From assembly GCF_041429785.1 (NCBI RefSeq), contig NZ_CP163423.1, positions 3,162,001 through 3,226,000 of the forward strand: a stretch of DNA of 64,000 bases, given 5' to 3'. Shown here piece after piece: positions 27,164 to 35,869 of this stretch. Numbering within the stretch: position 1 is the stretch's first letter; each line of letters opens with the position of its first letter. The DNA is from Fretibacter rubidus (lineage in GTDB: Bacteria; Pseudomonadota; Alphaproteobacteria; Caulobacterales; Maricaulaceae). Both the position numbers and the translations under genes were made by a program. The notes beneath the pieces were generated by a model. The model was not told where the DNA came from. It made no database searches and worked only from the letters and a program-made list of their open reading frames with translations.

Positions 27164-28288
27164 TTATTCCCAAACCTCTAAGTGGTCTTTGCGGGTCACG
27201 CGGTATTTGGCCGTTGATATTAGCAAGCCTTCTAAGCCGTAAGGCGAGAGATAATCGCGTGCTTTTGATTGCTCAGTGTCTGACAATGTGGCGTAAAAAT
27301 CACTGACGCGTTGGCTCATATAAAACATCATTGGCGTGACAGCGGAGGTTATCGAAACATCACCATGATTAAAACTGGCCATACCAAGGACGAAAAACTT
27401 GGGATGGAGTGAGGCGCGTGTGCCAGATATGGGGACGGGCAAGGCGTTTAAAATTTCTACATTGGCCTGATATTGTGGCATGAAATATTGCCCAATATAG
27501 CTAAGGATTGGCCCCAAGGTTTCTGGTCTAGTCTCACTGGGCGAATAATAAGGCATGTCGGATAAATCATCATGAGGCAGGTTCATCCGTTCCGTCCAAC
27601 GGTACATATTGGGCGCGTGATTTTTCATCAAGCCAGCCGGAACAGGGTCGCGCCCTAAATGGGCATAAAGCGAACACATCATGCTGTAATCCGCCATGGT
27701 CGGACGCGGGCTCAAAAAATAGGGATGCCGCACGAAATGCGGATCAAGGAGGCTAAGCAGCTCTAAATAACTGCGCTCTACCTCTGGAATTGTTTCCGCG
27801 GTGACCCCTAACATCGGCAGAAAACCAGAGAACTTTTTTATAGCCTTATCAACGCCCGCGCGCTGCTGCTCTGAAGCGTCAGGGCCAAGCCCTGCGCTAA
27901 AGCCGTGAGTGATGAAACCGTTGGTCTGGTCTGGAAAGCTCCAGCGGTAATGCATGGCGGGGCGGGTGAGACCCAAATCGCCAAAAACTTCAAATATAAG
28001 CGCAAGTAAGTGGGTGAGGGCGTCATCCGGATAGGCGCTGACGCGCGGCGACACATGCGCTTCAAAATAATCAATAATATCGGTTGTATCTTGGACAATC
28101 GTGCCGTCTGCCGTTTCAATGACGGGGATAATATTGCGCCCGATTTTGGGCACAATATGGTTTACGAAATGCGGGTCAGAGACGGCGGCCTCTTCAAAGG
28201 GGATGTGGTTTTTGATCAGATAAGATCTAACCTTACCCGTGAACATCGAAATTTTCGCCCCATAAAGGCGGATGGGGCGGTCGCTCAC
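27164..28288 (-). CDS. Long glutathione S-transferase-family protein
   Basis: 374 residues, against about 200-230 for ordinary GSTs. The N-terminal thioredoxin-like domain is clear (RLYGAKISMFTGKVRSYLI, then NIIPVIETADGTIVQDTTDI, with the cis-Pro and Glu/Asp-Thr glutathione contacts). The all-alpha C-terminal domain carries HPYFLSPRPTMADYSMM. The last 130 residues are an added helical part. It is the last gene of the PadR-facing operon, separated by two bases from the crotonase gene. It may conjugate or isomerise an intermediate of that pathway. Confidence 0.8.
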   Translation of the reverse strand: MSDRPIRLYGAKISMFTGKVRSYLIKNHIPFEEAAVSDPHFVNHIVPKIGRNIIPVIETADGTIVQDTTDIIDYFEAHVSPRVSAYPDDALTHLLALIFEVFGDLGLTRPAMHYRWSFPDQTNGFITHGFSAGLGPDASEQQRAGVDKAIKKFSGFLPMLGVTAETIPEVERSYLELLSLLDPHFVRHPYFLSPRPTMADYSMMCSLYAHLGRDPVPAGLMKNHAPNMYRWTERMNLPHDDLSDMPYYSPSETRPETLGPILSYIGQYFMPQYQANVEILNALPVPISGTRASLHPKFFVLGMASFNHGDVSITSAVTPMMFYMSQRVSDFYATLSDTEQSKARDYLSPYGLEGLLISTAKYRVTRKDHLEVWE

Positions 28289-28290
28289 GA

Positions 28291-29121
28291 CTATGCGCTC
28301 TTGATGGGCGGCAGGTCTTCAAACTTCCCGTCACGTTTTTGCGCTTTGGCTTGCATGGCTTCCATCATTTCAGACGGGATTAACATCGACATATTCCACA
28401 CGGCAATATTATCCAGCGCGTCCGATGTGTCGTGGTCACGCGAATAGGTAATGGCGCGTTTACAGCCGTAGACCGCCAGCGGTGGCTTTGCGGCGATGTC
28501 GCGCGCCATATCCATAACGGCGGTCATCATCGCCTCTTTATCTTTATAGACCGCGTTGAAAAGTCCGCGGTCCTTACATTCATTCGCCATCATTTTTCGG
28601 CCCGTATAGGCCAGCTCTCGCACGATGCCCTCGGGCATATGATTTAAGATACGCGGGAACGTCCCGACATCGGCAGTCATACCGACGATAATCTCGTAAA
28701 TCGTGATGAAGCTGTCCTTTGTGCCGTAACGCATGTCGCACGCCGTGATAAGATCAACACCGCCGCCGTAACATCCGCCTTGAATAGCGGCTAGCACGGG
28801 GACGCGGCATTGCTCTATCGCGGTGAAACTGTCTTGGAGGCGCTTCACATTAGAGTAAAACCCAGCGCCGTATTGCGGATGGTTTTTATCCGTTGGGCCC
28901 GCAATATCGGTGAACATGCCAATATCAATACCCGCAGAAAAAACAGGCCCGTCTGCGGATAGGACAATCACGCGGGCTTTGGCGTTTTCATCAATATCAC
29001 GGATAATCGCGGGCAGTTCTTCCCAAAACGCCGTAATCATAGCGTTGCGCTTTTCAGGGCGGCTCATCACGATGTGGGCGATATTGTCTTTAATATCAAC
29101 GGTGAAACATTGGTAGCTCAT
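28291..29121 (-). CDS. Crotonase, dienoyl-CoA isomerase-like
   Basis: 276 residues. The crotonase oxyanion-hole segments are SADGPVFSAGIDIGMF (about 53-68) and AIQGGCYGGGVDLITACD. Downstream, ITIYEIIVGMTADVGTFPRI places Glu and Asp where delta3,5-delta2,4-dienoyl-CoA isomerase (ECH1) has its two catalytic acids, rather than the two-Glu arrangement of enoyl-CoA hydratase. So I favour isomerase or related chemistry on a CoA thioester. Within the operon it is the clearest evidence that an acyl-CoA is degraded. Confidence 0.85.
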   Translation of the reverse strand: MSYQCFTVDIKDNIAHIVMSRPEKRNAMITAFWEELPAIIRDIDENAKARVIVLSADGPVFSAGIDIGMFTDIAGPTDKNHPQYGAGFYSNVKRLQDSFTAIEQCRVPVLAAIQGGCYGGGVDLITACDMRYGTKDSFITIYEIIVGMTADVGTFPRILNHMPEGIVRELAYTGRKMMANECKDRGLFNAVYKDKEAMMTAVMDMARDIAAKPPLAVYGCKRAITYSRDHDTSDALDNIAVWNMSMLIPSEMMEAMQAKAQKRDGKFEDLPPIKSA

Positions 29122-29129
29122 GACGGCTC

Positions 29130-30269
29130 CTATAGGGAAAAGAGGGTGGATTTGGACGGGTCAACAACCCCGTTCAGCAGGTCTTTATAGGTCGACAAAA
29201 CCGCCTCTATGCCCTTGCCATGCTCAACAGATAGCCAGTCACTCGCGCTATCGCAAAACGGCATCCAGCGTTCACCAAGTTTCTGTGCAAAGCCGTCTGC
29301 GCCCCAATCGGCAAAGCGTTGCTTGGCTTGGTCGGGGGCAAAAAACATGACGGCTGGTGCGCCTTTTGTGACTTTGGGCGGTTTTACACCCTGCCAATGG
29401 GATTTTCCGACCATGCAATTATAGACGATATTCTCGCCGAAATGGGCGTAGACGCTGGCCATAACTTCGCCGTTCCCCGCCATATCAACCACAGCCGTTT
29501 TCACAGACGGGTCAAGCGAGGCGATATCGTCATAAGCGATGACATCATCATAAAACCCTGTACCCGCGACAAAATCTTTATTCCCCGCACCGGTCAATCC
29601 CGCGACATTAATATTGCTGCGTTGTTTTAAACAAAAGGCCGTGCCGAGCGCGGTCTTGGAGCTCGCGGATAGAAGCAAGACTTGCTGCGCGCCAAAGAAA
29701 TTCTCTCGTGCAAGAAAATCATCGATGAGAAAGCTGGTTGTAAATAAGGGCCGCAAGATGGGCTGCAAATCCTGATGCGCGCCAAAGCTGGGGTCCGCTT
29801 TGGTGAAGCTATAGCTATTATAAACACTATGGAGTTGCGTGCGGTGATCCGCGCCGTCTTGAAATCCGCGTGGGGATAGTTTGACGGGCTTCAAATCCAT
29901 CGCCCCCGCAACAGGGAAAAATCCGTAAATCTGCGTGCCTACTGTGATGTTATCAACACGGCTTTCGGTGACTGTGCCGTAGCCCCAAATCGGCATACGG
30001 CCCCAGCGCACGTCATCACTTTCTTCGATCATCAGGTCGTAATGGGCGGGGTCAAAATAATGCCAATATCCGATTTGATCGCCCGTTACCATATAGGTCA
30101 CATTATTGGCGGTCAGCGCCCAAGGGCCAATTTTAAGCCGAATATGATCAGGCTCAAGCGCGCCAAGATCGCTATCGACCAGGGCGACTTCAGCAAAATC
30201 TTTGCGGTTCACCAGCAGGGTTTGTGTTTCCAAGGTTTGTGTCTCCAAGGTTTGTGTCTCGAGGCTCAT
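29130..30269 (-). CDS. DUF2855-family protein
   Basis: 379 residues resembling the DUF2855 family, whose members are predicted to be MDR/quinone-oxidoreductase-like but lack an assigned reaction. Visible are NNVTYMVTGDQIGYWHYFDP, WGRMPIWGYG, and a Rossmann-like core (VLLLSASSKTALGTAF). The N terminus is odd: three identical LETQT units after Met-Ser, encoded by a 15-bp tandem repeat, then LLVNRKDF where the family usually starts. It is directly followed by the crotonase gene (8-base gap) and directly preceded by the DUF1330 gene (no gap). Confidence 0.8.
   Translation of the reverse strand: MSLETQTLETQTLETQTLLVNRKDFAEVALVDSDLGALEPDHIRLKIGPWALTANNVTYMVTGDQIGYWHYFDPAHYDLMIEESDDVRWGRMPIWGYGTVTESRVDNITVGTQIYGFFPVAGAMDLKPVKLSPRGFQDGADHRTQLHSVYNSYSFTKADPSFGAHQDLQPILRPLFTTSFLIDDFLARENFFGAQQVLLLSASSKTALGTAFCLKQRSNINVAGLTGAGNKDFVAGTGFYDDVIAYDDIASLDPSVKTAVVDMAGNGEVMASVYAHFGENIVYNCMVGKSHWQGVKPPKVTKGAPAVMFFAPDQAKQRFADWGADGFAQKLGERWMPFCDSASDWLSVEHGKGIEAVLSTYKDLLNGVVDPSKSTLFSL
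30219..30263 (-). repeat. 15-bp in-frame tandem repeat, three copies
   Basis: On the plus strand the unit is GGTTTGTGTCTCCAA, repeated three times with one or two changes. It encodes LETQT x 3 at the N terminus of the DUF2855 protein. Gain or loss of a unit would keep the frame. Confidence 0.85.
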
Positions 30270-30701
30270 TTAAAATACTCCGCTATTATCACATGAAATC
30301 AACAGTTGCCCCGCAAGGCCTGCGCGTCTGTGTTTATGAATTTTACGGTAGGCGTCACTGCTGACCGTATCAAACATGGTCTGGGCGTCGGGATATTCAA
30401 AGATGGCCACCGCGTCCCATTCATCCCCCGTCCCGATTAACATCGCATTGGCCGCGCCGCCAAACACAGCGCCGCCGTCAATGCTGCTGTCTTTGACCAT
30501 TTGCGCGAAAGCGCTGGCATAGCGGTTATAGGCCTCGCGGCCCGATATATCGTTGTCAGGATTGCTTTGGCCGTCTTTATACGTCGCGCGGTCTTTGAAC
30601 TTTAAAAGGTTCAGCATAAACACTGGTTGCCCCGCTTTGGCGTGACCCAGAAAGGCCTTGATCTGCTCAGGCGTTGGATCGAGCTCGTTCAGTGTTGCCA
30701 T
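30270..30701 (-). CDS. DUF1330-family small protein
   Basis: 143 residues with the DUF1330 dimeric alpha-beta barrel pattern: PVFMLNLLKFKDRATY, a YNRYASAFAQMV helix, FGGAANAMLIGTGDEWDAVAIFEYPD and AYRKIHKHRRAGL. Members of this fold include small cofactor-free enzymes and stress proteins, but the family has no settled function. It overlaps the SDR gene by one base and abuts the DUF2855 gene, so it is co-translated within the operon. Confidence 0.85.
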   Translation of the reverse strand: MATLNELDPTPEQIKAFLGHAKAGQPVFMLNLLKFKDRATYKDGQSNPDNDISGREAYNRYASAFAQMVKDSSIDGGAVFGGAANAMLIGTGDEWDAVAIFEYPDAQTMFDTVSSDAYRKIHKHRRAGLAGQLLISCDNSGVF

Positions 30702-31591
30702 TATTTATAGCCCGGATGCTGCATGACATTGGATTTTGATTTCTTGAGCCACGCATCTGGCACAAAGAAATCCGCCGCCAACGGCCCGTCATAACCCGGC
30801 TGATTATATTGTTTGAAATCTGTTGTGCCCGTATCGGCCAGAATAAATTCATCAATGACAAATTGGCCTGTGTAATCGGCGCTGGGCTGTGTCACAACGT
30901 GATAGGCGGCATCGGCCATAATCTCTGGCGTGCGGCTCATTTTGGCCATGCTGTCCCCGCCCAGTACATTGCGCACGGCGGCCGTATCAATCGACGTCAT
31001 CGGCCAAAGCGAATTAACCGCAATACCGTCGCTTCTAAATTCTTCGGCCATCCCTAAGGTGCATAGGCTCATGCCGTATTTTGCCATTGTATAGGCCGTG
31101 TGATGCTTGAACCATTTGGCCGACATATCCAGCGGCGGCGCAATATTAAGGATATGGGCGTTGTTGGATTTCTTTAAATGGGGATGACATTTTTGCGAAA
31201 GCATAAAGGTGCCGCGTGCATTCACGCCGTTCATGAGGTCATAGCGTTTCATCGGCGTGGCCGTGGTCGGGGTCAAAGAAATCGCACTGGCATTATTAAT
31301 ACAAATATCAACCCCGCCAAATTTATCCACACACTCACCCACAGCCTTATCCACATTGGCTTCGTCGCGAATATCGCAAATCACAGGCAAGGCTTTCACG
31401 CTGTGGGCTTTGCCTGCCTCTTCAATCTCGGCGGCGGCGGTGTAAATCGTGCCGGGTAGCTTTGGATGCGGTTCTGCCGTCTTGGCGGCAATACAGACAT
31501 TCGCCCCATGGGCGGCCAGCTTTTTCGCCATCGCCAAACCAATGCCGCGCGACCCGCCCGACATAAACACTGTTTTTCCCTGTAAAGTCAT
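30701..31591 (-). CDS. HSDL2-like short-chain dehydrogenase
   Basis: 296 residues. The cofactor loop SGGSRGIGLAMA starts at residue 11, NNAS follows near 99, and the Tyr-x-x-x-Lys pair is Tyr167/Lys171 in AYTMAKYGMSL. The stretch ILNIAPPLDM...KWFKHH is closely like the hydroxysteroid-dehydrogenase-like-2 group, but the position that is usually the catalytic Ser (ISPP or LSPP) reads Ala151 here. A role in NAD(P)-linked oxidation of an acyl or hydroxy intermediate is inferred. It is the first gene of the minus-strand operon and divergent from padR. Confidence 0.88.
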   Translation of the reverse strand: MTLQGKTVFMSGGSRGIGLAMAKKLAAHGANVCIAAKTAEPHPKLPGTIYTAAAEIEEAGKAHSVKALPVICDIRDEANVDKAVGECVDKFGGVDICINNASAISLTPTTATPMKRYDLMNGVNARGTFMLSQKCHPHLKKSNNAHILNIAPPLDMSAKWFKHHTAYTMAKYGMSLCTLGMAEEFRSDGIAVNSLWPMTSIDTAAVRNVLGGDSMAKMSRTPEIMADAAYHVVTQPSADYTGQFVIDEFILADTGTTDFKQYNQPGYDGPLAADFFVPDAWLKKSKSNVMQHPGYK

Positions 31592-31620
31592 GCTTTTTCC
31601 TTTATGGTTTTACCTATTGA

Positions 31621-31638
31621 TATGCATATATGTGCATA
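31621..31638. promoter_or_regulatory. Palindrome in the SDR-padR divergent gap (candidate PadR operator)
   Basis: TATGCATATATGTGCATA has two perfect 6-bp arms, TATGCA and TGCATA, around a 6-bp centre. It sits in the 103-bp gap between the divergent operon and the padR gene, 30 bp from the SDR start and 57 bp from the padR start. PadR regulators bind such short dyads and commonly control their divergent neighbours. Binding here is inferred. Confidence 0.6.
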
Positions 31639-31694
31639 AGGACAAGGGCGGCGATGAAAAACTCGCGCGCGCATTCTGGTGGGAGGACATTATC

Positions 31695-32228
31695 ATGGCG
31701 TTATCCGAGGCAATCTTAGTCTGTCTGACAGAACGCCCGATGAGCGGTTATGATTTGGCGAAAAACTTCGATGCCTCAATCGGCTTTTTCTGGCGGGCCA
31801 GCCACCAACAAATCTACCGTGAATTAGGCAAGTTGCGTGAACGTGGCTTGGTCGAGAGCCAAGAGATTTCACAAAGCGGAAAACCCAACCGTATTGTGCA
31901 CACAATAACCGATGCGGGGCGAGAGTCCTTACGCAGCTGGTCGGTCAAACCTGCGCGCCAGCCTTCGATAAAAGATGAACTACTGGTCAAATTTTACGCG
32001 CTTGATGGCGTTGATATACCCGCCTTCATTGAACAATTATCGATGCGGTTGGAACAACACCAGACAAAGCTAGTGAAATATCACCGCATTAAAACCCGTC
32101 ATTTCGACGGTAAAAACCTATCGCTAAACCAAAAGGGCAAATTAATTGCGCTAGAGCTTGGGATTGATCAAGAACATCATCATATCTTGCGCCTCCAAGA
32201 AGCGATGGAAAAAGTCCGCGCGCTTTAA
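31695..32228 (+). CDS. PadR-family transcriptional regulator
   Basis: 177 residues. The PadR winged helix is at residues 5-80: EAILVCLTERPMSGYDLAK, then HQQIYRELGKLRERGLVE and TDAGRESLRSW. A C-terminal vir-activator-type helical dimerisation domain (about 90-177) ends the protein. GGGAGGA about eight bases before this ATG supports the start; the frame is open far upstream but those residues are antisense to the SDR gene. It probably represses the divergent five-gene operon and itself through the palindrome at 31621-31638, released by an aromatic or acyl ligand. Confidence 0.9.
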   Translation: MALSEAILVCLTERPMSGYDLAKNFDASIGFFWRASHQQIYRELGKLRERGLVESQEISQSGKPNRIVHTITDAGRESLRSWSVKPARQPSIKDELLVKFYALDGVDIPAFIEQLSMRLEQHQTKLVKYHRIKTRHFDGKNLSLNQKGKLIALELGIDQEHHHILRLQEAMEKVRAL

Positions 32229-32331
32229 TGCCAACTTAGCCTCATTGCTAAATTGGCACGAAACTTGAACCTGTGACCGTTATATGACTGTCCAAATCTG
32301 GATTGTCCCATGACGCAACACAGGGGTTCCC

Positions 32332-33057
32332 ATGCGTATTATCCTACTCACAAGCTGTGCTTTGGCACTATCGGCCTGCACATCATCTGATCTATTTTCA
32401 CCCCAAAGCTGGAATCAGAACGCGCAATCTTACAACACACATTCACAGAGCGCCCAACACGGAACCTATAACGGTTATAACCAAGCGCATCACGGCGCAC
32501 AAAACAGCTATGTTTATCCCGGTCACCAAACGGCCTTTGGTGCGCCTGTCTATGTTAATCCGCAGGGTTACGCCGTGCCTCATTACGGGCAAGCCGCGCA
32601 TCACGGGGCCTATCATGGCCGCCCGGGCGTGCCAGCGTTACGGGGGCGATCTCAGCCTCGCGTTTACGGCAATTTGGGCTTTATCCATTATGACGTAGAC
32701 GGTGAAACCGACGGCGCAATCGCGCGGCTCGGTGTGCAAAATGGCTATCTGGGTGCAGAAATTGAAGCGTCGTCCAGTATTTCTGACGAGCGCGATGTCG
32801 ATGTTGATTATTCCGTCGCAGCCTTCGGCGTATTGCGCGCACCGGTGTCGCCTCGCTTAAATCTATTGGCTCGCGCAGGTTACGGCACGGCAGAGATTAA
32901 CAATAGCATTGATGCAGACGGCTTTGCCTATGGTGCAGGCGCGGAATATAATTTCGACGCCCATAACGGCTTGCGTTTGGATTACACGCGATATGAACTT
33001 GATCAAGGTTTAGAAGGCGCGGATAGCGTATCAGCCACATTCGTGCGCCGTTTCTAA
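32332..33057 (+). CDS. Outer-membrane beta-barrel lipoprotein with His/Gln/Tyr-rich spacer
   Basis: 241 residues. The N terminus is a lipoprotein signal with lipobox LSAC (Cys16). Residues 20-105 are low complexity, rich in His, Gln, Asn, Tyr and Gly (YNTHSQSAQHG, HHGAYHGRPG). Residues about 110-241 form alternating beta-hairpins as in small eight-stranded OmpA/OmpX-type barrels, ending VSATFVRRF with a terminal Phe, the usual Bam recognition signal. The combination of lipid anchor and barrel is uncommon. Function unknown. The spacer could bind metal or peptidoglycan, which is speculation. Confidence 0.75.
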   Translation: MRIILLTSCALALSACTSSDLFSPQSWNQNAQSYNTHSQSAQHGTYNGYNQAHHGAQNSYVYPGHQTAFGAPVYVNPQGYAVPHYGQAAHHGAYHGRPGVPALRGRSQPRVYGNLGFIHYDVDGETDGAIARLGVQNGYLGAEIEASSSISDERDVDVDYSVAAFGVLRAPVSPRLNLLARAGYGTAEINNSIDADGFAYGAGAEYNFDAHNGLRLDYTRYELDQGLEGADSVSATFVRRF

Positions 33058-33067
33058 ATCCCTATTA

Positions 33068-34900
33068 TCATGCGTCTACGGGCTCTGACTGCTGCTCCCA
33101 CAGCTGCGCATAGAGCCCGTTTTTCGCGAGCAACGCATCATGTGTGCCCTGTTCTACAACGCGGCCATTATCTAGCACGATAATCTTATCAGCGCCCGTA
33201 ATTGTCGTCAGCCTATGTGCGATAATCAGCGTGGTACGACCCTTGGACGCCGTATCAAGCGCGTCTTGTATGTCGCGTTCCGTCGTATTATCCAGCGCCG
33301 ATGTGGCCTCGTCTAAGAATAGGATGGGCGGATTTTTCAATAGCGTTCGAGCAATCGCGACGCGTTGCTTCTCACCGCCTGATAATTTTAGACCGCGTTC
33401 CCCGACCATAGTGTCATAGCCTTTGGGAAGGCCTTCGATAAAATCATGGATTTGCGCTGCGCGCGCCGCGTCTTCAATCTGGGCTCGCGTGGCCCCGTCT
33501 TTGGCATAGGCGATATTATAGCCAATGGTGTCATTAAACAAAACCGTGTCTTGGGGCACAATACCAATTGCGCGGCGCACAGAAGCTTGGGTCAGGGTCG
33601 ACAGCTTTTGTCCGTCAATTGTGACTGACCCTTTGCTGATATCGTAAAAGCGAAATAAAATCCGCGATATAGTGGACTTGCCTGCACCCGTTGGCCCGAC
33701 CAGGGCAACCTTCTCGCCCGGCGCAATGGAAAAGGACACATCGTGCAAAATGGGCCGGTTTTCATCATAGTGAAAATCAACGTGATTAAACTCTATCGCC
33801 CCTTTGACACCCGTTAAATTCACGGCATCAGGCGCGTCTATAATCTCTGGCGTTAAATCTAGCAGAGAAAACATCTTCTCCATATCGGTCAGCGCTTGTT
33901 TAATCTCGCGGTAAGCAAAACCAAGGATATTCAGCGGGCGGTAAATTTGCATCATGACAAGGACAACGGTGGTAATCTCACCAATCGTCATCTCGCCTTT
34001 AAAAATCCCGCGCGCCGCCAAAAGCACAACAAGGATAAGGCCAAGGTTCATCAAAAAAGATTGACCAATATTAACGGTCGCCAGCGATGTGCGCGATTTT
34101 ATCGCCGCCTTTTGATAGCCCTCCATGGCAACATCATAACGCCCCTTTTCCATATCTTCGGCGCTGAAATATTTCACTGTTTCATAATTCAAAAGACTAT
34201 CGATCGCGCGGGCATTGGCCTCGGTATCTTTTTTGTTCATATCGCGGCGAAAGCGTAGCCGCCATTCTGTCGTCATAACCGTAAACGCAATATAGCTGAG
34301 CGTGACGACGACAGCGACCACCGCAAATTCCCAACTAAACGCCGCCCAAAAGGCAACGGCAACAATGACAAGCTCGAGCAGTGTTGGCCCAATGTTAAAG
34401 AGCAAAAACCGAAACAGAAAATCAATCGACCGAATACCGCGCTCTATGACGCGCGACAGACCGCCGGTGCGTTTTTCAAGATGATAGCGCAACGATAATT
34501 TATGCAAATGCGCAAAGGTGGCCGTGGCGACTTCGCGTTGCGCGCGCTGCCCAACGGGGGCGAAAATATATTCACGTCCCTCTGAAATCATCACAGAAAA
34601 TAACCGAAATCCGCCGTAGCCTAGCACCAATGCGATAATGCCAATCCACATGACATCGGTCACAGAGGCGCTGTCATTCGCCGCGCTAATCGCGTCCACG
34701 GTCTTACCAAGGAAAAACGGCGCGGCGACAGAAATAAATTTACCACCGACAGTCAGGATAATAGCCAGAATAATCCGAACTTTGGATCCCACACTATCTT
34801 TGCGCCACAGATAAGGCCACAGTCGCCCAAAACTGCGCAATTGATAAAGCAGCGATTGCTCGGTTTCTTTATCAACGGGTGTAGTGGATGGGGGCGACAT
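33068..34900 (-). CDS. ABC transporter, Atm1/ABCB7-type half-transporter
   Basis: 610 residues: six-helix exporter domain (about 40-340) followed by the ATPase (about 370-600). Walker A GPTGAGKSTI, Q-loop GIVPQDTVLF, signature LSGGEKQRVAIART and Walker B PILFLDEATSALD are all intact. The membrane domain has the Atm1-type segment RTGGLSRVIERGIRSIDFLF. Bacterial Atm1 proteins export glutathione-linked metals or persulfides and aid Fe-S and metal homeostasis. It functions as a homodimer in the inner membrane. It stands alone, convergent with the lipoprotein gene. Confidence 0.93.
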   Translation of the reverse strand: MSPPSTTPVDKETEQSLLYQLRSFGRLWPYLWRKDSVGSKVRIILAIILTVGGKFISVAAPFFLGKTVDAISAANDSASVTDVMWIGIIALVLGYGGFRLFSVMISEGREYIFAPVGQRAQREVATATFAHLHKLSLRYHLEKRTGGLSRVIERGIRSIDFLFRFLLFNIGPTLLELVIVAVAFWAAFSWEFAVVAVVVTLSYIAFTVMTTEWRLRFRRDMNKKDTEANARAIDSLLNYETVKYFSAEDMEKGRYDVAMEGYQKAAIKSRTSLATVNIGQSFLMNLGLILVVLLAARGIFKGEMTIGEITTVVLVMMQIYRPLNILGFAYREIKQALTDMEKMFSLLDLTPEIIDAPDAVNLTGVKGAIEFNHVDFHYDENRPILHDVSFSIAPGEKVALVGPTGAGKSTISRILFRFYDISKGSVTIDGQKLSTLTQASVRRAIGIVPQDTVLFNDTIGYNIAYAKDGATRAQIEDAARAAQIHDFIEGLPKGYDTMVGERGLKLSGGEKQRVAIARTLLKNPPILFLDEATSALDNTTERDIQDALDTASKGRTTLIIAHRLTTITGADKIIVLDNGRVVEQGTHDALLAKNGLYAQLWEQQSEPVDA

Positions 34901-34932
34901 TAGACCTAGATGGGGGCGGGGGGCGTGATTGT

Positions 34933-35799
34933 CTAGGGCTTTGATGAAAGCGTTTTAGAGATAGCGCGAAGCCCTGCTTTGTAATCGCCGTATTGGGGCG
35001 ACCAATTTAAATCACGGCGGGCGCGGCTAATGTCCACGCGTTTTGTCTCAGAATAAAAACTGCGGGCCATATTTGAAATCTCTGGATCGTCAATTGTGGT
35101 CTCTGGCGCGCGTGGGACACCGAGCAAGTCCGCGGCAAAATGCAAGACATCTTGGGGCGGGGCGGGGTGTCCGTCGGCGATATTATAAATGGTCATGGGG
35201 TTGGGTGCATCAATGCTGGCCATCACTGCGCTCGCGATGTCGTTCACATGAATGCGGTTAACGATGTGGTCGGGCTTTATCACCGCGCGGGCAGACCCTG
35301 CGCGTAGCTTGTCAAAGGGATGACGCGACGTGCCGTATATGTCTGGCCCGTAAATGCCGGCTAGACGAAAAATATGTACAGGCCAGTCGGTCTCAAGCCA
35401 TGCAAGCTCGGCTTCGACCCGCGCCCGTCCGCGCTTAGTCGTGGGATATAATAATTCATCTTCAAACACCCATTGCCCCTGCCTATCGCCATACACGGAT
35501 GTCGCCGAAAGATAGCCAACCCATAGGGGCCGTGCAGACAGGGCAGCGTTGCCCAACAGCGAGGCAAAGGGGTCTATGCCGTTTTTGGGCGGAATAGAGG
35601 ATAGAATATGAGAGGCTGACCTGACCGTGCTCGACAGTTCATCTGTCATGGCGCCGTCAAAAAATACGGGGGTGATACCCAGCGCAATCAGTTGTGCTTT
35701 TTGCGCGTCACGGCGATATGTTGCGTTGATAGAAAAACCGGCAGCCTTTAACGGGTCCAACACCGCTTTCGCGCAATAGCCAAACCCCAGCAGCAGCAT
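34933..35799 (-). CDS. NAD(P)-dependent epimerase-like SDR protein (YeeZ-like)
   Basis: 288 residues from the ATG that opens MLLLGFGYCAKAV, the dinucleotide-binding loop. YLSATSVYGDRQGQWVFED (Ser-Ala-Thr and Tyr), IFRLAGIYGP and HVNDIASAV are typical of atypical extended SDRs related to YeeZ and to sugar-nucleotide epimerases. Substrate unknown. A second start at 35871, preceded by AGGGG, would add 24 residues and make this gene start directly opposite the plus-strand TPR gene; that start has the better ribosome site but poorer family fit. Confidence 0.78.
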   Translation of the reverse strand: MLLLGFGYCAKAVLDPLKAAGFSINATYRRDAQKAQLIALGITPVFFDGAMTDELSSTVRSASHILSSIPPKNGIDPFASLLGNAALSARPLWVGYLSATSVYGDRQGQWVFEDELLYPTTKRGRARVEAELAWLETDWPVHIFRLAGIYGPDIYGTSRHPFDKLRAGSARAVIKPDHIVNRIHVNDIASAVMASIDAPNPMTIYNIADGHPAPPQDVLHFAADLLGVPRAPETTIDDPEISNMARSFYSETKRVDISRARRDLNWSPQYGDYKAGLRAISKTLSSKP

Positions 35800-35869
35800 A
35801 TGTTTATCTGACGGCAATTTAATGCAGCTTCGTATTGTCGGCGGCAGGGCGTCTTGATAGGAGGGGCAC

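Noticed and set aside
31323-31355. Two perfect DnaA-box words (TTATCCACA) 24 bp apart
   Set aside because: They lie inside the SDR gene and encode a repeated Val-Asp-Lys; coding coincidence is the simpler reading. Another copy at 54729 is likewise inside a gene (Val-Asp-Asn).
31449-31694. A longer PadR protein starting inside the SDR gene
   Set aside because: Those codons are antisense to the SDR start; the ATG at 31695 has a good ribosome site and begins the PadR fold.
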